From NCBI GenBank assembly GCA_009703545.1, contig WLFX01000007.1, positions 1-14,374 of the forward strand: 14,374 bases of DNA. Reading direction: 5' to 3'. Under the pieces are notes generated by a model. It was not told the DNA's origin. It saw only the letters and a program-made list of their open reading frames with translations, and did not search any database. Each line of letters starts with the position of its first letter. The first letter of the stretch is position 1. Shown one piece after another: positions 8,461-14,374 of this stretch. Position numbers and translations under genes: made by a program. Origin of the DNA: Actinomycetota bacterium (GTDB lineage: Bacteria; Actinomycetota; Actinomycetes; Actinomycetales; Microbacteriaceae).

Positions 8461-8601
8461 ATGCGTTTTTCCATTGGCCTCACCCGCCTCCCTCTGCCCC
8501 AATTCACGTGGGCATCTATTGACAAGCAGGTTGAAGACACCCAACCGGCACCTACAGATCTGACCGCCGAACTCACCGTGAAGGAGGACGACAATTCCTA
8601 A
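8461..8601 (+). CDS. Small 46-aa protein upstream of the TPR gene
   Basis: A short ORF begins MRFSIGLTRLPLPQFTWASI and ends in an acidic tail (VKEDDNS). Its start is preceded by AGAGGAG (8450-8456) with 4-nt spacing, and third positions are mostly G or C as in the neighbours, so it is probably translated. It has no signal peptide, membrane segment or cysteine, and I recognise no family. Its 3' end contains the ribosome site of the next gene (8581-8587) and overlaps that gene's start by 8 nt, implying translational coupling with the TPR protein. The 185-bp gap before it (8276-8460) shows a weak hairpin (CCACCTCGGTGG) but no clear terminator or promoter. Confidence 0.7.
   Translation: MRFSIGLTRLPLPQFTWASIDKQVEDTQPAPTDLTAELTVKEDDNS
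8581..8596 (+). promoter_or_regulatory. Strong ribosome site pointing to an ATT start
   Basis: AAGGAGG (8581-8587) lies 6 nt before ATT (8594-8596). An in-frame TGA at 8579-8581 closes the frame upstream, and no ATG, GTG, TTG or CTG occurs in this frame before GTG 8735/ATG 8738, so the site decides the start. Confidence 0.6.
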
Positions 8602-10099
8602 CCCATGGGAAAGCGACGAACCGACGGACAAAGAACTCTGGGACGAACTCGGTCACACGGTCGATACGCGACGTCAGGATATCTACTTCACACTCGGACA
8701 CCGCGCCTACTTCGCGGAAAAATACGACACCGCGATCGTGATGTTTGAAAAGTCGCGCGAACTCGCTGAAACACTGTTGCTCTCGCGTGAAAAGTACATG
8801 TCGATGTACTGGATGACGCGGTGCTATCGCTCCCTCAGCGATTGGGACAAAGTGTTCGAGATCTTCGCCGAGTTCGAAACACACGGGCCTGCCGAACTCG
8901 AGTCCGAAGACCTTGCGCACATGTTGCAGGCGAAAGGTTACGCCTTGAAGGAACGTCGCCAAGCCCTCGACGCGATTGAGGCGTTCCAACTCGCCGAGAC
9001 CTACGCGCGCGAATGTGGCATGCATTTCATGGTCTGTGACGATGCAATCCAACGTGCTCACATTCATGCCCTTCTGCGTGAATATAACGTTGCCCGCGAC
9101 ATCCTGCTCGCGACTCTCGAGTACGCCCGAGAAGACGCCAGTGTTCCTCTCGCCGCACGGGTCCAGATGAATCTGGGAAGGGTCTACCTGCAATCAGGGG
9201 ACTTCCCGGCCGCAATCGTGACCCTCGAAGACGCGGTGTCGACACTCGAATCCATCGAAGACGACCAACTCAACAAAGAGGCGCGGTTGTTACGGGCGAC
9301 GGCGTACGGTCGCAATGGCGATGTCGCCCGCGCAGAGGTACTCCTTGCTGAACTCGACATTTCTCTCGATCCATGGGATATCGAAGTTCGCGCGAGCATC
9401 GCGCTCGCTCGCGCCATTATGTCCGAGGACCCATCAGAGGTCACTGTGCTTCACAAAAAGGCCCGTGCACTGGCCGCGAACGATGGCCGACACCATTTCG
9501 TGCACGTTGTCGACATCAACGTCGCGGTGATGATGGCAGAGTCGGGTGACCTAGAAAGCGCCGAAAGACTTCTTCGGTCGGTCATGGAGTCGGCGGAAAA
9601 GTTCGACGACCAGGACGTTATCAACGAGGCTCGGGTTCGCCTCGCGAGCATCCTGGTAGAGGTCGGCCGACCGGACGAAGCGCTGTCGATGATGTCGACG
9701 TTATCCATCGCAAGCTTCGGTGACGATGCCTTGGGCTGGCAACGCTTCGCCCTCGTCCAAGCATCGGCGTTGCTCTGTGTCGGTGACGTTGATGAAGCGG
9801 AACAATCGGTGACGGTCATCATGAATCTTGACCGATCCGTTTCCAACCTTCCGATGATTGCCGAGGCGTACTGGATTAGCTCACAAGTTGAGGAAAAGCG
9901 AAACGGACGCACGCTGCGATGGGAACGCGAATTGTCGGCGAGCGTCGTGATGCAACTTCATGCCGGAAACGCCGAACTCGCAACCGAACGATCGCGTGAT
10001 CTTGTACCCACAGCGGCCTCAGGGGTCACCATTCCGCGTACGCCGTTGGCAACGCCCGATGCGTTGCTGGACGACATCACCTCAGAGAACGCCGAATAG
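8594..10099 (+). CDS. TPR-repeat protein, likely initiated at ATT
   Basis: The protein is a cytoplasmic all-helical solenoid of tetratricopeptide repeats, 501 aa from ATT 8594 or 453 aa from ATG 8738. The 48 residues before Met 49 contain the first half of an obvious TPR helix pair (IYFTLGHRAYFAEKYDTAI), which the ATG form would cut; hence the earlier start. Later repeats include VQMNLGRVYLQSGDFPAAIVTLEDAV and INVAVMMAESGDLESAERLL. No HTH, kinase, transmembrane or catalytic motif is visible, so it is probably a scaffold or partner-binding protein. The C-terminal 40 residues look disordered. It shares translation with the 46-aa ORF and its last 23 bp overlap the 3' end of radA on the other strand. 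A frameshift joining the 46-aa ORF to this frame is an alternative explanation. Confidence 0.85.
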   Translation: MPNPWESDEPTDKELWDELGHTVDTRRQDIYFTLGHRAYFAEKYDTAIVMFEKSRELAETLLLSREKYMSMYWMTRCYRSLSDWDKVFEIFAEFETHGPAELESEDLAHMLQAKGYALKERRQALDAIEAFQLAETYARECGMHFMVCDDAIQRAHIHALLREYNVARDILLATLEYAREDASVPLAARVQMNLGRVYLQSGDFPAAIVTLEDAVSTLESIEDDQLNKEARLLRATAYGRNGDVARAEVLLAELDISLDPWDIEVRASIALARAIMSEDPSEVTVLHKKARALAANDGRHHFVHVVDINVAVMMAESGDLESAERLLRSVMESAEKFDDQDVINEARVRLASILVEVGRPDEALSMMSTLSIASFGDDALGWQRFALVQASALLCVGDVDEAEQSVTVIMNLDRSVSNLPMIAEAYWISSQVEEKRNGRTLRWERELSASVVMQLHAGNAELATERSRDLVPTAASGVTIPRTPLATPDALLDDITSENAE

Positions 10100-11393
10100 C
10101 CTCTGCGAGGGTGTTCACCGAGTGATCGATAACCTCGGTGAACCCCAAGCGAGTTGCTTCTGCCGACCGCAGTTGGTGTGCCGTGACGGCCCGGATGTCT
10201 CCGGCGAGACTGATTTCGCCCGTCGCTACGAGCGTCGGTGAAAGCGCAACGTCTTTAGCAGCACTGGCGAGGGCCAGAGCGATGGCGAGGTCGGCGCCGG
10301 GTTCGGTGACCCGAATTCCGCCCACCGTCGAGACATAGACATCAGCGGACTGGAAGGGGAGTTTGGCGCGGCGCTCGAGAACCGCGAGCAGCATGGCGAC
10401 TCGAGATGAATCAACACCGTTCGTGACGCGCCTTGGTTGCGGAGCACTCGAGGGAACGATGAGCGCTTGAATTTCGACCGGAATCGCGCGACGGCCCTCC
10501 ATTGTGATCGTGGTACAAGTGCCACTGACCGGCGAGGTCGTGTTCGATCGGAACAGTGCAGATGGGTCGGGAACCTGCTCGATGCCGCTTCCGACCATCT
10601 CGAAACAACCGACCTCGTCGGTCGGTCCGAATCGATTCTTGAGCGTGCGAACAAAGCGAAGGGCGGTTTGGCGGTCGCCCTCGAAGTGCATGACGACGTC
10701 GACGAGGTGCTCCAGCAACCTGGGACCCGCGATTGTTCCGTCTTTGGTGACGTGACCGACAAGAATGACGGGTATTCCGCGTTCCTTGGCGATTCGAACG
10801 ACCGTGGCAGCTACTTCCCGCACCTGCGCGACGCCCCCAGCAAGCCCGTCGACGGTTTCTGACGATACGGTTTGTACCGAGTCGATAATGACGAGCGCGG
10901 GTTTGACCTCGTCGATATGACCGAGGACTGTACCGAGATTTGTTTCGGCTGCAAGGAAGAGGGTGTCAACAAGTGTTCCAGTGCGCTCAGCGCGAAGCCG
11001 CACTTGACCGACGGATTCCTCGGCGCTGACGTACAGGACGGTGTCTCCGCGCATCGCAACGCGACCAGCGACGTCGAGAAGAAGAGTTGACTTGCCAACT
11101 CCCGGCTCGCCCGACAAGAGAATCGCTGCACCAGGGACGATTCCGCCACCGAGAACGCGGTCGAATTCAGCAATTCCGGTCGGTCGATGCTCGGCATCGG
11201 TCACCGTGATCTGCGTGATGGGGACAGCTGCGCGGTTAGTGGGGACTCGTGTCGCGACAGTTCGCCCCCCGAGGGACTCAGTCCCAAATTCGCGAACGGT
11301 ATCCCATTGTTGACACTCACCACATCGCCCAACCCACTTGTTGGTCGTCCACCCGCACTCAACGCATTTGTAGGGAGTCGTTACGCGGGCCAT
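10077..11393 (-). CDS. radA: DNA repair protein RadA
   Basis: RadA (Sms) is a RecA-like ATPase acting in recombination intermediate processing. The 438 residues have the complete layout: a C4 zinc finger (Cys10, Cys13, Cys24, Cys27), Walker A GEPGVGKST (95-103), Walker B ALVIIDS (about 166-172), the RadA signature KNRFG (252-256), and a C-terminal Lon-protease-like domain (about 280-438) with no catalytic role expected. The start MARVTTPYKCVEC is standard. The gene converges on the TPR gene and diverges from tRNA-Ser. Confidence 0.97.
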   Translation of the reverse strand: MARVTTPYKCVECGWTTNKWVGRCGECQQWDTVREFGTESLGGRTVATRVPTNRAAVPITQITVTDAEHRPTGIAEFDRVLGGGIVPGAAILLSGEPGVGKSTLLLDVAGRVAMRGDTVLYVSAEESVGQVRLRAERTGTLVDTLFLAAETNLGTVLGHIDEVKPALVIIDSVQTVSSETVDGLAGGVAQVREVAATVVRIAKERGIPVILVGHVTKDGTIAGPRLLEHLVDVVMHFEGDRQTALRFVRTLKNRFGPTDEVGCFEMVGSGIEQVPDPSALFRSNTTSPVSGTCTTITMEGRRAIPVEIQALIVPSSAPQPRRVTNGVDSSRVAMLLAVLERRAKLPFQSADVYVSTVGGIRVTEPGADLAIALALASAAKDVALSPTLVATGEISLAGDIRAVTAHQLRSAEATRLGFTEVIDHSVNTLAEAIRRSLR

Positions 11394-11399
11394 AGTTCC

Positions 11400-11405
11400 A
11401 GATTA
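11400..11405 (-). promoter_or_regulatory. Putative leaderless promoter -10 of radA
   Basis: On the reverse strand TAATCT ends 6 nt before the radA ATG (11393), with no Shine-Dalgarno sequence in between. Confidence 0.5.
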
Positions 11406-11454
11406 GGCGAGAGGACAGACGTCATCCCGTTTTTCTCACACCTTGTTTCGCGTG

Positions 11455-11460
11455 TAAGAT
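11455..11460 (+). promoter_or_regulatory. Putative tRNA-Ser promoter -10
   Basis: TAAGAT ends 7 nt before the first base of the mature tRNA, so the primary transcript may begin at or next to the 5' end. No clear -35 is seen. Confidence 0.4.
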
Positions 11461-11467
11461 TTCCCTC

Positions 11468-11557
11468 GGTGCCGTGTCCGAGCGGCCGAAGGAGCATGTC
11501 TCGAAAACATGTGTGGGTGCAAGTCCACCGTGGGTTCAAATCCCACCGGCACCGCCA
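11468..11557 (+). tRNA. tRNA-Ser (anticodon CGA)
   Basis: Acceptor GGTGCCG (11468-11474) pairs with CGGCACC (11547-11553), followed by discriminator G and an encoded CCA (11555-11557). The anticodon stem CATGT/ACATG (11495-11499 and 11507-11511) encloses the loop CTCGAAA, giving anticodon CGA at 11502-11504, which reads UCG. The long variable arm (about 11512-11530) and the T arm GTGGGTTCAAATCCCAC confirm the serine type. Confidence 0.97.
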
Positions 11558-11560
11558 GGG

Positions 11561-11586
11561 CCCCCGAGGAGACTCGGGGGCTTTTT
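11561..11586 (+). terminator. Rho-independent terminator of tRNA-Ser
   Basis: CCCCCGAG (11561-11568) pairs perfectly with CTCGGGGG (11573-11580) across a GAGA (GNRA-type) tetraloop, followed by CTTTTT. It lies 3 nt after the tRNA CCA. Confidence 0.92.
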
Positions 11587-11599
11587 CGCACCGTGTGCC

Positions 11600-11615
11600 G
11601 CGAATTCGAATTCGC
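11600..11615. repeat. 16-bp perfect palindrome GCGAATTC|GAATTCGC
   Basis: An uninterrupted self-complementary sequence between the tRNA terminator and the larger palindrome. It carries the same GCGAA/TTCGC half-sites as that palindrome, so the two may bind the same factor. Confidence 0.6.
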
Positions 11616-11627
11616 TCGCCTTGTTAA

Positions 11628-11651
11628 AAATGTTCGCTCAAGCGAACATTT
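11628..11651. promoter_or_regulatory. 24-bp palindromic operator candidate
   Basis: AAATGTTCGCT (11628-11638) and AGCGAACATTT (11641-11651) are perfect inverted repeats separated by CA. The palindrome covers the expected -35 region of the TATACT hexamer at 11657. The half-sites GTTCGC and GCGAAC recall the ClgR motif (GTTCGC-N5-GCG, from memory), but the spacer here is 4, so the factor is not identified. Confidence 0.65.
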
Positions 11652-11656
11652 CGATA

Positions 11657-11662
11657 TATACT
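11657..11662 (+). promoter_or_regulatory. Putative -10 TATACT
   Basis: This hexamer, inside the TA-rich ATATATACT, lies just after the palindrome and would start transcription near 11669. The -35 position is taken by the palindrome, as expected for a regulated promoter. Confidence 0.45.
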
Positions 11663-11668
11663 GAAGTC

Positions 11669-11727
11669 GACCTTTTCGAAGGGGGTCAGTGAGCCGGAAC
11701 CGCCAAGCGGGACCGGCTCACTTCTTT
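11669..11727 (+). ncRNA. Candidate short structured RNA, about 60 nt
   Basis: The interval between the putative start point and the terminator T-tract would form a hairpin CCTT-TTCG-AAGG (11671-11682, UUCG loop) and then the terminator stem. No convincing ORF is present; a 22-codon frame from GTG 11689 runs to 11757 but starts in the terminator stem. The RNA is inferred from layout only. Confidence 0.35.
11688..11727 (+). terminator. Strong hairpin with T-rich tail before aspS 3' end
   Basis: AGTGAGCCGG (11688-11697) pairs with CCGGCTCACT (11713-11722), a 10-bp stem whose loop contains a nested CCGC/GCGG hairpin. TTCTTT follows on the plus strand only. The minus strand has no T-run after the stem, so it is less likely to be the aspS terminator, though it may still stop that transcript. 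Confidence 0.75.
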
Positions 11728-11737
11728 AATGACGCCC

Positions 11738-13078
11738 TTACGGCAAAAGACGGTTAGGTCCACGGAACAGATACGTCGTCTCGCGAATCGACGGCAGGCC
11801 GAGAAGCAGCATGAGAAAACGGGCAAGTCCCATTCCGAACCCACCGTGTGGGGGAACCCCATGGCGGAAGAAGTCGAGATAGAACTCGAGTTCCTCGGGG
11901 TCGAGCCCCTTGTCCTTCGCCTGTTCTGTCAACACATCGATGCGGTGCTCGCGCTGAGCGCCAGTCGAGATCTCGGTGCCGTTGTAGAGCAGGTCGTAAG
12001 AGTTTGTGAGGTTCGAGTCGCCCTCGTGACGCATGTGATAGAACGGGCGAATCGACGTGAAATAGTCGGTGACGAATACGAAGTCGTGACCGAACGTTTC
12101 CTTGACGTAGGCCGATAACTGCCTTTCGCCCTCGGGGTCGAGGTCGCCGTCCGTCCGTGGGACGGTATATCCGCGAGCTGTAAGAATCTCGTGCGCCTCG
12201 GCGAGCGGAATTCGGGGGAACGGCGTCGTTGGAACGACAACGGGCACCCCGAATGCTTCGTCGACCTGCGGGCCAAGTTTCTCGGCGATGGCGGTGAGTC
12301 CGGCGACGATGACCGATTCGTGCATCGCCATGACGTCCTCGTGCGAATCAACCCACGACATCTCGGCGTCAATCGACGTGAATTCGGTCGCGTGGCGTGA
12401 AGTGAACGACGGGTCGGCACGGAACGCGGGTGCGATCTCGAAGACCGCACCGAAACCCGCGGGCTGCGCCATCTGCTTGAAGAACTGGGGGCTCTGTGCG
12501 AGGTATGCGGTCGTCTCAAAATATTGCATCTCGAACAGCTCGGCGCGTGACTCTGAAGCACTTGCCATCAGTTTCGGGGTGTGAATCTCGATGAAGCCGT
12601 TGTCGACCCACCAGGTTCGCATGGCGTGTTCGAAAACGGTCTGGACACGGAAGATGAGGTTCGCCTCTGGGCGACGAAGGTCGAGGAACCGCCAGTCGAG
12701 GCGCTTGTCGATGCTCGAGTCCTCGGCGATGGGGGGTTCCGGTTGCGCCTCAGCGACGACCTCAAGCGTCGAAATCTTGACCTCGAGTCCACCGAGCTTG
12801 ACCCTCTCGTCGTGCGCGAGTTGACCCGTGACACGAATGAAGGTTCCCGCGTTGAGCGTTCCGATGAGTTCCGTCAATGCGAGGCGTTCGGCCGAATCGG
12901 CCGCCTCAGGGTCGAGTTCACGAACCGCCTTCGTGACGAGCTGGACTGCACCGGTCTCGTCACGCAGAATGACGAACTGCACCGCCTTCTGGTCACGGAC
13001 AGTGTCGACCCACCCCGCGACAACAACGTCGCCGTCCGGGAGAGCGGAAAGGGATGCCACAGTTGAACGCTTAGCCAT
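11738..13078 (-). CDS. aspS: Aspartate--tRNA ligase, short archaeal-type
   Basis: It charges tRNA-Asp with aspartate. From ATG 13078 the product is 446 aa, far shorter than the roughly 590-aa bacterial enzyme with its GAD insertion, so this is the archaeal/eukaryotic-type AspRS found in some bacteria. An OB-fold anticodon-binding domain (about 18-110, GWVDTVRD to VTGQL) precedes the class II catalytic domain. Motif 2 is FRADPSFTSRHATEF (219-233) and motif 3 is GFGMGLARFLMLLLGLPSIRE near 413-433. Such enzymes are often non-discriminating and also charge tRNA-Asn when GatCAB is present. The residue after GWV, tryptophan in the discriminating Thermococcus enzyme, is Asp25 here, which leaves specificity open. 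MAKRSTVASLSALP is chosen over the upstream ATG because TACGCT sits 7 nt before it. Confidence 0.92.
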   Translation of the reverse strand: MAKRSTVASLSALPDGDVVVAGWVDTVRDQKAVQFVILRDETGAVQLVTKAVRELDPEAADSAERLALTELIGTLNAGTFIRVTGQLAHDERVKLGGLEVKISTLEVVAEAQPEPPIAEDSSIDKRLDWRFLDLRRPEANLIFRVQTVFEHAMRTWWVDNGFIEIHTPKLMASASESRAELFEMQYFETTAYLAQSPQFFKQMAQPAGFGAVFEIAPAFRADPSFTSRHATEFTSIDAEMSWVDSHEDVMAMHESVIVAGLTAIAEKLGPQVDEAFGVPVVVPTTPFPRIPLAEAHEILTARGYTVPRTDGDLDPEGERQLSAYVKETFGHDFVFVTDYFTSIRPFYHMRHEGDSNLTNSYDLLYNGTEISTGAQREHRIDVLTEQAKDKGLDPEELEFYLDFFRHGVPPHGGFGMGLARFLMLLLGLPSIRETTYLFRGPNRLLP

Positions 13079-13085
13079 AATCTCC

Positions 13086-13091
13086 AGCGTA
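13086..13091 (-). promoter_or_regulatory. Putative leaderless promoter -10 of aspS
   Basis: On the reverse strand TACGCT ends 7 nt before the ATG at 13078. GGAG lies only 3 nt from that ATG, too close for a normal ribosome site. Confidence 0.45.
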
Positions 13092-13120
13092 GCGGGCGGG
13101 TTGCCCACAGTTTGCGCAGT

Positions 13121-13126
13121 TACAAT
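13121..13126 (+). promoter_or_regulatory. Putative leaderless promoter -10 of the ccs operon
   Basis: TACAAT, close to consensus, ends 7 nt before the GTG at 13134. It and the aspS -10 share a 55-bp divergent region. Confidence 0.5.
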
Positions 13127-13133
13127 CGGGAGG

Positions 13134-13766
13134 GTGAGTGCCGAGCGTGTCCATCTTGTGCGTCATGGTGAGGTGAATAACCCCGGTGACGTTCTTTACG
13201 AGCGTCTGCCGAACTTTGGACTCACGGAAAACGGCCGGATACTCGCCGAATCGGCGGTTCACCACGTGCCTCTCGACACTATTTCGGCACTCATAGTCAG
13301 CCCGCTTCAACGTGCACGCGAATCGATGGCACCGTGGGAGAAAGCAACCGGCTTGACCGCAAGCGTCGACGACCGCGTGATCGAGCCGTGGAACGAATTC
13401 CGCGGTCTGCGACTCGACGGCGGGCGATCTCTTCTGTCGCGGCCGGACCTCTGGAAATTCCTGGCGAACCCGTTCCGTCCGTCGTGGGGAGAGCCGTATC
13501 GAGATATCGCCCAGCGGATGTTGGCGGCGATGCGTGATGCGGTCGACTCAGTGGATGGCGGTGACATTGTCATCGTGTCTCACCAATTGCCGATTTGGAT
13601 GGTGCAGCGGGCAATGGCAGACAAGCCGTTGGCGCATTGGCCCGGGACCCGACGCTGTTCGCTGTCATCGGTCACGTCCTTCCAGGTGCATCCTGCAGAT
13701 TTCATCGAGTACGACTATCGCGAGGCGACCGACATCGACCGCGCGATGGATTCGGGGGCGGTGTGA
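13134..13766 (+). CDS. Histidine phosphatase family protein
   Basis: The 210-aa product belongs to the histidine phosphatase (phosphoglycerate mutase-like) superfamily: LVRHGEV near residue 10 holds the phosphorylated histidine and IVSHQLPI near 148 holds the second one. GTG at 13134 is the start because the RHG strand follows it directly and the promoter ends just before. Its order before TlpA and CcdA matches M. tuberculosis Rv0525-Rv0526-ccdA, a cytochrome c maturation cluster. Its substrate there is not established. The stop overlaps the next start by 4 nt (GTGA). Confidence 0.9.
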   Translation: MSAERVHLVRHGEVNNPGDVLYERLPNFGLTENGRILAESAVHHVPLDTISALIVSPLQRARESMAPWEKATGLTASVDDRVIEPWNEFRGLRLDGGRSLLSRPDLWKFLANPFRPSWGEPYRDIAQRMLAAMRDAVDSVDGGDIVIVSHQLPIWMVQRAMADKPLAHWPGTRRCSLSSVTSFQVHPADFIEYDYREATDIDRAMDSGAV

Positions 13767-14353
13767 AGCGCATGATTGTCGCGGCGAGCCTTGCCGCGTC
13801 CCTCGTTTTCCTCGGCGGGTGCGTCTCGAATGACCCGCTGGCCGTCGACGCGAACAACGAGAATTTCACCTCCGCCGATGGAAGTGTGACCGAAGTCGCA
13901 CCCGCCAATCGGGGCGAAGCGGTGTCGTTCGAATCGAGTGACACGACGGACCACTCAACCCTTAGTTCCCAGGATTTCCGCGGATCGGTGCTCGTCGTCA
14001 ACTTTTGGTATGCGGCGTGCCCGCCGTGCCGAGCGGAGGCCCCTGATCTCGCCGACCTGGCCACCGCGTACGCCGACAAGGGAGTCCTGTTTCTCGGGGT
14101 GAATGTCTTCGACAACACCGCGGGCGCGCAATCGTTCGAGAACTCGTTCGACATTCCGTACCCAAGCATTCTCGATGCGGACACCGGAACATTGCGACTC
14201 GCGTTCGCGAGTGACCTCCCCCCGAGCGGAATCCCCACCACCTTGATCGTCGATCGTGACGGTCGGGTTGCGGCTCGGGTTCTCGGGTTCCTCGCGGACC
14301 GTTCGATGTTTGAAGACATGCTCGACAGTGTGGTGGCCGAGGCCGCACCGTGA
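13763..14353 (+). CDS. TlpA/ResA-like thioredoxin lipoprotein
   Basis: An extracytoplasmic thiol-disulfide reductase expected to keep apocytochrome c haem-binding cysteines reduced. The GTG start gives 196 aa. A lipobox LGGC ends at Cys20, predicted to be lipidated. The thioredoxin fold (about 66-195) has VVNFWYAACPPC with the active site CPPC at 86-89 and SGIPTTLIVDRDG containing the cis-proline. Overlap with the previous stop and GTGA overlap with ccdA indicate one operon of cytochrome c system II. Confidence 0.93.
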   Translation: MKRMIVAASLAASLVFLGGCVSNDPLAVDANNENFTSADGSVTEVAPANRGEAVSFESSDTTDHSTLSSQDFRGSVLVVNFWYAACPPCRAEAPDLADLATAYADKGVLFLGVNVFDNTAGAQSFENSFDIPYPSILDADTGTLRLAFASDLPPSGIPTTLIVDRDGRVAARVLGFLADRSMFEDMLDSVVAEAAP

Positions 14354-14374
14354 TTGGCAACGTCGGCGAAATCG
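14350..14374 (+). CDS. ccdA: CcdA, N-terminus only (5' end in window)
   Basis: Only 8 codons are visible from GTG 14350 (reading MIGNVGEI), overlapping the TGA of the previous gene by 4 nt. The reading resembles the start of actinobacterial CcdA, the membrane protein that passes electrons to TlpA/ResA, and gene order predicts it. Identification rests mainly on context. Confidence 0.6.

Noticed and set aside
8461..10099. Peptide-TPR quorum-sensing (RRNPP-type) pair
   Set aside because: The small ORF has no secretion signal and the TPR protein no DNA-binding or phosphatase domain.
11628..11651. SOS (LexA) box
   Set aside because: Actinobacterial SOS boxes have CGAAC-N4-GTTCG; here the half-sites face the opposite way.
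11689..11757. 22-codon ORF from GTG 11689
   Set aside because: It begins in a strong terminator stem, overlaps aspS and has a ribosome site only 3 nt away.
12581..13066. Plus-strand open frames opposite aspS
   Set aside because: aspS has full class II motifs on the other strand; these frames lack homology and ribosome sites.
1..14374. CRISPR arrays, insertion sequences or att repeats, including at the tRNA-Ser 3' end
   Set aside because: No regularly spaced repeats, transposase or integrase, and no repeated copy of the tRNA 3' end were seen.

Overview
The window looks like the chromosome of a moderately high-GC actinobacterium, most likely a Microbacteriaceae-type lineage. I infer this from a ClpC with duplicated Clp-N repeats, a short Rv2747-type ArgA, a short archaeal-type AspRS, a cytochrome c system II operon in the actinobacterial order, and many genes with a TAnnnT hexamer 6-7 nt before the start codon (leaderless promoters).

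Region 1 (1-3014) is visibly AT-richer than the rest and reads as an accessory or defence-like block. A divergent pair shares a 99-bp intergenic region. Rightward is a DNA (cytosine-5) methyltransferase carrying an N-terminal MerR-like helix-turn-helix. Leftward is an unrecognised 260-aa protein followed without a gap by a ParB/sulfiredoxin-fold protein (DGNRR motif plus HTH) that runs off the left edge. The block stops at the clpC leader and may be a new methyltransferase-linked module.

Region 2 (3015-8275) is core plus secreted functions: clpC (proteolysis), argA (N-acetylglutamate synthase), a membrane-anchored extracytoplasmic protein, and a secreted trypsin-like protease with two C-terminal fibronectin-III-like segments. 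Region 3 (8461-11393) has a 46-aa small ORF, an overlapping TPR protein whose only well-placed start is ATT, and convergent radA.

Region 4 (11394-11737) has tRNA-Ser(CGA) with its terminator. It is followed by two palindromes built of GCGAA/TTCGC half-sites, a promoter-like hexamer and a second strong terminator, which together could make a regulated RNA of about 60 nt. Region 5 (11738-14374) has aspS leftward and, divergently, the cytochrome c maturation operon: histidine phosphatase, TlpA/ResA-like lipoprotein and the first codons of ccdA, coupled by GTGA overlaps.

The main points for a second look are the HTH-methyltransferase/orphan/ParB-like block, the ATT-start TPR gene with its small partner ORF, and the palindrome-promoter-terminator module between tRNA-Ser and aspS. 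All calls come from reading the sequence; no database or folding search was run.
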